Shown here piece by piece: positions 58,525 through 64,000 of a stretch of 64,000 nt of DNA. Below the pieces are notes generated by a model that saw only the letters and a list, made by a program, of their open reading frames with translations, had not been told where the DNA came from and made no database searches. How positions within the stretch are numbered: position 1 is the first letter of the stretch; each line of letters opens with the position of its first letter. Source of the stretch: Cymbidium sinense (Eukaryota; Streptophyta; Magnoliopsida; Asparagales; Orchidaceae). A program made the position numbers and the translations under genes. The stretch is from the NCBI GenBank assembly GCA_021442155.1, contig CM038214.1:310651001-310715000 (forward strand). The letters are read 5' to 3'.

Positions 58525-60310
58525 GAGTTGATTTGGTTAAGTTTGGCTTAATTTGACTCATTTAAGTCAAATTGTGTTACGTTGGGTCAAGTTTACCAAT
58601 TGGTCAAATTAGGTCAAACAAAGGGTTGGGTCAAGTTCATATGATGATTTGGGATGTTTTGGTTCAATTGGTTTGGTTTAGTTTAGCTTAGATTTGATTT
58701 TGGCTCATTTGAATTCATTTATGTCAAATGGGTTAAGTTGACTAATTTGACCAAATTGGCCAAATTGGCTTGGGTTGGGTGTTTGTTTGGGTTTAGTTGA
58801 CCAGTTAAAGATTATTGTAGGATTTAGTTTCAATTAATTTGGATTTGGTTTTAATTTTGGCCAACTTGAACCATTAGGTCAATTTGGGCTAAGTAAGTCA
58901 ATTTGGTTCAATTGGGTCAAATCATGGCTTTGGTCAAGTTCAGAAATCTATTTTGAATGAACCTGAGCCATTGGTTGCAATCAATTTGGTTTATATTTTG
59001 ATTTGACCTAGTTTCATCTTTTAGGTCAATTTGGGTCAACTTGGGTCAAGAAGGCCAATTGGGTTTGGTTTGACTCAATTGAAGGTCAAGTCATATTCAA
59101 ATATTGATTTTGATTTGGTATGAATCATTGGTTTCAAGGATTTGGCTTAAGTTGCAATTTAGCTAGTCTGGGTTCATATGGTTTAAGGGGTTGACTTGGT
59201 CAAATGACCAAGTTGACTTGGTTTGACCTAATAACCTAGGGTGATCAATAATCATGATGGGAGGTTTTGATGGGTTCTATCCAATTTGGGTAGGATTAGA
59301 ACTTGGCTCAAATAGGTCAAATTGGCCACTTTAGGTCAAGTAGGCCAATTAGGTTTAGTTGGTTTGATTTTGGGTTGAGTTTGAGTTAGTTGAGTTTATA
59401 TATGGATTTGGGATTGATATATAAATTCAATTGCAATTGGCTTGGGTTCAAATCAATTTTGGTTCATTTGAACATTTCAAGTCAAAAGGCTTAAGTTGGT
59501 TTTGACTTGGGTTTATTTTGGTTTGGCTTGATGATTGTAGATTTCATTTATATTTGTGAATATGATTGAAGGTATGATTCATGAGAAAATCAATTGAATT
59601 TGGGTTTTGGAATGAATTTGGCTAAGTCCATGGAGTTGGGTCATGGCTTAGGTTTATATTTTATTTAGTTTGATTTTGTTTTGATGATTTAAATGTATAT
59701 TTCATTTAAATTTGTGAAGATGATTGAAAATATGATTTATTTATGAGAAAATCAAGAGTTTGAATGATTTGGATTAACATTTGGCTAAGTCCATGGGATA
59801 GGTTATATGGTTTAGGATAAGTTTTGATTTACTTTGATTTAGTTTAATTTAGTTTTGATCATTTGAATGTAGATTTGATTTACATTTAGGAAGATGATTG
59901 AAGATATAAATTGATTTTACATTGATTTGGATTAAGATTTGGCTAAGTCCATGGGATAGGTCATATGACATAGGAAGGGTTTCAACTTTGGATTTGATCA
60001 TGGGCTTCAATCATTTGGTTTTAGAATTTGGGCTTGGATTTGGATTTGAATTTGATGTTTGAATTGAACTTGAGGTTTGGTTTGAGAAGGTGAACATGGA
60101 TTGGATTTGGGTTGTAGGGTAGGTGGATTATCCTAATCCCTAAGGCATAACCTAATCCTATGGTTAACCTTTTTTAAGTCTTTAGGCTTAGGTTAAGTAT
60201 TTACCTGATTGTTAGAAGTGTCTTATGACTAGGAAAGTCTTTGTGTCTAGAAGGCACCTAAGTCTAAGTTGAGAAGATTGAATCTGCACTCTAAAAGTAA
60301 GGTCAAAAGG
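58525..60310 (+). repeat. GGTCAA-rich non-coding segment of gypsy B
   Basis: This is the inverted counterpart of 36996-38785. It has dense TTGGGTCAA, TTGGTCAAAT and GACTTGGTT words and the same total length of about 1.78 kb. Colinear landmarks include GGTCAAGTTCATATGATGATT, GATGGGAGGTTTTGATGGG, ATTATCCTAATCCCTAAGGC and GCACTCTAAAAGTAAGGTCA. The match to the A copy begins here only because A is cut; sequence left of 58525 has no partner in the window. Confidence 0.78.
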
Positions 60311-60319
60311 CTTTAGGCT

Positions 60320-60660
60320 CCATAGTGTAGCCCTTGCATATAGATCATTAGAAGACCGAAGCCAAGTTTTGCATTAAAGACTCTAATACATCTTTCAACA
60401 CTTTTCTTAGGAGACCATGGATACATAAGAACAACATAGTTCCATCCTCTCTACTTTAGTTTATAAAGTTCATGAGAGGTGGGATCGTCTACTATGTCAA
60501 AGGAGATCTCATGTCATTTGTTCATGAGATTCATATATGATGCGATTACTTACTCTCTCAAAATCAATAAGTCTATTCTCAAACTTGGCAAAGTTTAAAA
60601 ATAAAAGAAAAGAAAAAAAGAAAAAGAAAGAGAAAAGAAAAGAAAATAAAGGTGAGAAAT
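60320..60660 (+). pseudogene. Gypsy B protease C-terminal half and Lys/Glu-rich tract
   Basis: The frame reads DSNTSFNTFLRRPWIHKNNI then VPSSL, equivalent to the element A protease. RRPWIH is closer to the usual GRPWIH than A's VRSWIL. The LHQ end is shifted out of frame. A purine-rich run (about 60600-60650) codes mainly Lys, Arg and Glu, as in A. The minus-strand open frame at 60509-60727 is the shadow of this tract. Confidence 0.75.
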
Positions 60661-61490
60661 AGACTTGGAGGAGGAAGTGGAGCTTGACATTAAATTCCAC
60701 CCATTGTTCATTACTCCATTTGAACATATGGGTAGGACAACTTGACCTCCACCGTGGGAAGAGAGGTCAATTGAGGTCAGGGTTGGAAAATCTTATTTAC
60801 AATAGAAGATACATCCTAGTTACAAGAGTACACTATCCATATAGACTTAGAATCTAGTTCATAGGATGAGTCTTATATGGTTAGCACACTCTTTTCTCAG
60901 AGATTCCCTTGGAGGTGACACTTGAGCTAGAATGTGTGAAGATCGAGCTCCAAAGCAAAGCATAAGTGTATCCAAGTCTATATGTGAAACAGTTAGACAT
61001 CAGTTGGGAACCTTAGCTCTAACCCACTTTTCTCTCAAAAAGCTGAGGGTTTGGTAGTTAAGGAAGCCCCTAAGTCATCCATAGGTGTGAAGACTTAGAG
61101 GTCCTTTTTGGGAGCATCATCCTCAAGTCAAGAAGTTGATGTAGAACTTGAGGATGATTCATATAAAGATTTAATAGAATTAACTTTTGATTGGTACTTG
61201 CCTTGTGTTCATAATTTAGCAAAGATGGTTAATCCCACATACTTGGTCAAAGCAAGGTCGACTACTTGAAAGAATATGGAAGAATAAATGCAAAAGCTCT
61301 CCATCAAGACCGAGACTAGGATTCAGTATAGTGGGTCCAGTCGATGATGATGCTTACTGCTTAGTCATCACCAATCAATTGGAATCTGATAGTTTCTTTT
61401 CTAATCACATTAACTAATATGAGGAGTTATGCTTAGAAACATCAGATGATCTAGATGATTTGAAGTCAAAGATGCACCGCCAAATTTTTA
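60661..61490 (+). pseudogene. Gypsy B linker between protease and RT
   Basis: It is colinear with the element A linker. Readable pieces include DLEEEVELDIKFHPLFITPF, PCVHNLAKM near 61200, and a SDDLDDLKSK-like acidic part near 61450. It has no named domain and several stops. Confidence 0.6.
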
Positions 61491-61494
61491 AGAT

Positions 61495-62640
61495 GAGATT
61501 AAGTTAACCATTGAGCTCAAAGAAATCAACTTAGGAATTGAAGAAGATCCATGCCCGACATACATCAGTTCTTTGTTGAATGAAATTGAAACTAATAACT
61601 TAGTTAGGCTATTGACTGAGTTTAAGGACTGCATTGCATGGAGTTATGAAGAGATGCCTGGATTGGCTCCTAATGTAAAAGTCCATAAACTAGCAATAGA
61701 GCCTACTGCTAACCCTATCAGGCAAGCTCCTTGATGCATGCGATTAGACATAGAATAATAGGTCATTTATGAAGTCAAGAAACTGATTGATGCTGGCTTC
61801 ATCTGGGAAGATAAATACCCTACCTGGTTAGCTAGCATCATCCAGTTAAAAAAAAGAATGGCCAAATTCACATATGCTTCAATTTTAAAAATTTAAATAA
61901 GGCATATCCAAAAGATGAATTTCCACTACCAATCCCAAAGCAGATGGTGGACATTGCCTCATCTCATGTAGTCTTCTCTTTCATGGATGGCTCATCTGGA
62001 TATAACCAAATAAAGATGGCCCTTAAGATGAATGAAACACTACTTTTAGAACCCTCGATCAAAATCTATTACTATAAGGTCATGCCTTTCAGCCTTATAA
62101 ATGCTGATGCTACATACTAGCAGGCTATGAATCGAATCTTCAATTAACTCATTCATCATCAATTTGAGTGCTATGTTGATGATCTCATGATCAAAGTAGA
62201 GAAAAGGAAGACCACCTCTTTGACTTGAGAGTAGTTTTCAAATAGTTACGATAATTTAACCTAAAATGAATCCCCTAAAGTGTGCTTTCAGAGTAGCTTC
62301 AGAGAAATTTGTTGGGTTTATTTTCTGACACGAGGGAATCAAAATCGATCTAGAGAAGATTAAGGCAATATTAGAAATGCCAGTCGCTAAAAGTTTAACT
62401 CAACTTAGATCATTCTAAGGGCGGTTGGAGCATCTAAGATACTTTATATCCAACCTATCAAGAAGATGTCAGCCATTCTCAGCACTTGTCAAAAGGATGC
62501 CAAGTTCAAGTGGGATGACAAGTGTGAGCATGCATGAAGACATCAAGCATTACGATGATGTCGGTTCTAGCTACCCATCCAAGCTACTCATATTTTACCT
62601 TTGTTGTGTTAGATGACTACTTTGGTGCTTTGTTGGCCAA
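61495..62640 (+). pseudogene. Gypsy B reverse transcriptase with intact YVDD box, several stops
   Basis: The domain opens IELKEINLGIEEDPCPTYIS, LLNEIETNNLVRLLTEF, AWSYEEMPGL and KLAIEPTANPIRQAP. Then TGA at 61732-61734, TAA at 61756-61758 and TAG at 61759-61761 interrupt it; element A has AGA, CAA and TAA at these codons. LIDAGFIWEDKYPTWLASI follows. The catalytic box Y-V-D-D is at 62172-62183 (ECYVDDLMIK). The thumb reads KIDLEKIKAILEMP, then RLEHLRYFISNLSRRCQPFS to about 62510, where a frameshift occurs. It would copy the element RNA; it cannot be made in full. Confidence 0.86.
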
Positions 62641-63000
62641 TGATGAAGGGAAGGAAAATGCACCTACTACCTCGACCTTTGTCTAATCCCTACTAAGGCT
62701 AATTATCCATAAATTAAGAAGCATTGCTAGCTTTAGTCTTTGCATCCAAAAGCTACAACTACATGCTTCTCATAAGGTAAACTTAATCTCTAGGATCAAT
62801 CCACTATAATATCTCATGACATGGTGACTATCTGGAATGTTGGCGATGGTCCATGATCCTCTCACAGTTTGACATTACCTTTGTACCCCTCTGTGTAGTG
62901 AAAGTATAAGCGCTAGCGAATTTCTTAGCTGCACACCACTTCCTGCTGACTCTCTTCCTAGTGATGATCTCCATGATAAAAAAATCATGAACTTAGGGGA
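62640..63000 (+). pseudogene. Gypsy B RT-linked RNase H remnant and linker
   Basis: This is the counterpart of the open element A segment at 34876-34562 and of the region after it. Readable fragments include LPNDEGKENAPTT-like and SLIPTKANYP codons in shifting frames, then words seen in A (TAGGATCAATCCACTATAAT, ATGGTCCATGATCCTCTCAC). It is too broken for residue-level statements. Confidence 0.6.
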
Positions 63001-63526
63001 TACTTGTATTCACCATTGGGAGATGTACTTTGATGGTGAGGCTTCCTCTTAAAGAGGAGAAGAACCATAATTAATTATTCCAGGAAAGGCCGGGGTAGGA
63101 ATAGTTCTCTTAACTCCAGACCGCAATGTGATAAGATTCTTATATCATTTGTCCAGTCCTTGCACCAACAATGAAGCCAAATATGAGGCTTTGATTGTCG
63201 GTCTAGAGTTAGCCATTACTCTAAGCATCCATAACATCAATATCTTTGGGGATTCTCAGCTAGTTATCAACCAAATCGTTGGGTCCTATAAGGTTATAAA
63301 GCTTAAGCTCCATCACTACCCCAAGTACACCATGGAGTTGTTGGCCCAAATCTTAGAGGTTACCATTTATAATATTCCTCAAGGAGAGAATTCCATAACA
63401 TATGCTTTAGCCAAGCTTGCCAAGGAGTTGGCATGTCCGGAGGATGAGTCCATATCAATAAAGGTCCAAAATAGACAAGTCTTATCCCTTATTGATATTG
63501 AACTCATCAAAAAGTACACTCTTTAA
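63001..63526 (+). pseudogene. Gypsy B second RNase H (RVT_3-like), largely open
   Basis: The frame starts MYFDGEASS, has an early stop at about 63051, then KAGVGIVLLTPDRNVIRFLY, PCTNNEAKYEALIVGLELAI, NIFGDSQLVINQIVGSYK, KYTMELLAQILEVTIYNIP and ENSITYALAKLAKELA. The acidic positions D (YFDGE), E (NEAKYEAL) and D (GDSQLV) of type I RNase H are present. The last 132 codons (63128-63526) are open. An extra RNase H between RT-RNase H and integrase is typical of Tat-type gypsy elements. Confidence 0.85.
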
Positions 63527-63539
63527 GGGGTGATTGCTA

Positions 63540-64000
63540 TTGCCAAGAAGGATGAAGAGTTAAATTAGAGGAAACCATTCATGGATTACCTAAATAAAGG
63601 CAAACTACCTTAGAGAAGTCCAGCCCATTAGATGAAGTAGAGAACTTTCCTATGCTCTTGTGGATGGTGTCTTCTTCCGGTGATCTTTTGATCATATGTG
63701 GTTATGTTGTTTAGACAAGCACGAAGCCCATAAGATCATGATCAAGGTACACTTAGGATTATGTGGAGCCAACAAATCCGGTCCGAAGATGAAAGCCAAG
63801 ATCAAGAGACTAGGATACTACTAGCCAACGATGATCAAAGATTGCATCGATACGGCTAGGAGATGCCACCAATGTCAAATACACTGTGTGGTCTTACACC
63901 AACCACCAAACATTCTACATCCTACATTGGCCTCATGGCCATTCAGTGTTGGTGTGGTTGGTATGATTAATCCTCTTCCTTCCAAGGGTCATCGATTCAT
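63540..64000 (+). pseudogene. Gypsy B integrase, N-terminal part, truncated by window end
   Basis: The zinc-binding region reads HKAHKIM, VHLGLCGANKSGPKMKAKIK, RLGYY, then DTARRCHQCQIHCVV, so the CxxC pair is kept where element A has CxxY. The core opens NILHPTLASWPF, then GVVGMINPLPSKGHRF at the window end. Compared with element A, about three codons are missing where the first catalytic Asp should be (WGMDxxGPI box). The element is presumably inactive. Continuation lies beyond base 64000. Confidence 0.8.

Larger units (their letters stand above)
60320..64000 (+). mobile_element. Ty3/gypsy element B (same family as A), plus strand, cut by the window end
   Basis: Protease C-terminal half, Lys/Glu-rich tract, linker, RT, RNase H, second RNase H and the start of integrase follow in order. 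Positions are colinear with element A, about 3.65 kb from protease to the same integrase point. Element B keeps YVDD but has several stops. The integrase continues past base 64000. Relation to gag C at 50.7 kb is unclear, since 58525-60310 separates them from an incomplete protease. Confidence 0.85.

Noticed and set aside
60509..60727. Minus-strand frame with a Phe-rich run
   Set aside because: It is the antisense of the Lys/Glu-rich tract and protease end of gypsy B.

Overview
The window reads as the end of a plant chromosome or a large subtelomeric block. About half of it is degenerate Arabidopsis-type telomeric DNA (CCCTAAA on the + strand, TTTAGGG in one inverted stretch). The rest is decayed plant retrotransposon DNA: an L1-type LINE with a C-terminal RNase H, and Ty3/gypsy elements with a Tat/Athila-like gag-pro-RT-RNase H-integrase order. 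No intact cellular gene, tRNA or rRNA was found. Base 1 starts inside some of the cleanest CCCTAAA sequence, in the orientation expected for a left chromosome end.

Layout: 1-826 telomere-like array. 827-8142 one nearly full-length, mutated LINE (ORF1 with DUF4283-like region and zinc knuckle; ORF2 with endonuclease, RT and RNase H; T/G-rich 3' UTR; short A-tail fused to CCCTAAA). 8143-28453 a long CCCTAAA-derived array holding ten copies of a 3' mRNA fragment of a glycine-rich RNA-binding protein (GRP), each ending in an A-tail and most spaced about 1.4-1.6 kb apart, so that retropseudogene plus telomeric DNA forms a higher-order satellite. 28454-38785 a non-array block: a ~340-bp AT-rich satellite, a second family of imperfect repeats, and a gypsy element on the minus strand (integrase to protease, then a GGTCAA-rich non-coding segment). 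38786-46030 more CCCTAAA-type array. At 46030/46031 the array flips with almost no spacer to TTTAGGG orientation, which runs to about 50700. 50702-53310 a 5'-truncated gypsy gag/protease on the plus strand; 53311-58524 AT-rich unidentified DNA with a ~255-bp triplicated repeat; 58525-64000 a plus-strand copy of the same gypsy segment seen at 33.3-38.8 kb, cut by the window edge in integrase.

The flip at 46.03 kb is the centre of a large quasi-palindrome: going outward on both sides one meets telomere-like array, then the GGTCAA segment, protease, RT, RNase H and integrase in the same order, at nearly equal internal lengths but with clearly diverged sequence. The right arm has an extra 7.8 kb between array and GGTCAA segment.

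Two modes of decay are visible. The gypsy copies carry stops typical of C-to-T change (CGA to TGA, CAA/CAG to TAA/TAG, TGG to TAG), as expected for methylated silenced DNA. The telomeric arrays and embedded GRP copies instead lose C or G bases from runs. The second mode could be real repeat erosion or long-read consensus error in telomeric repeats; raw reads would decide. All protein assignments are from reading translations by eye; no database search was possible.
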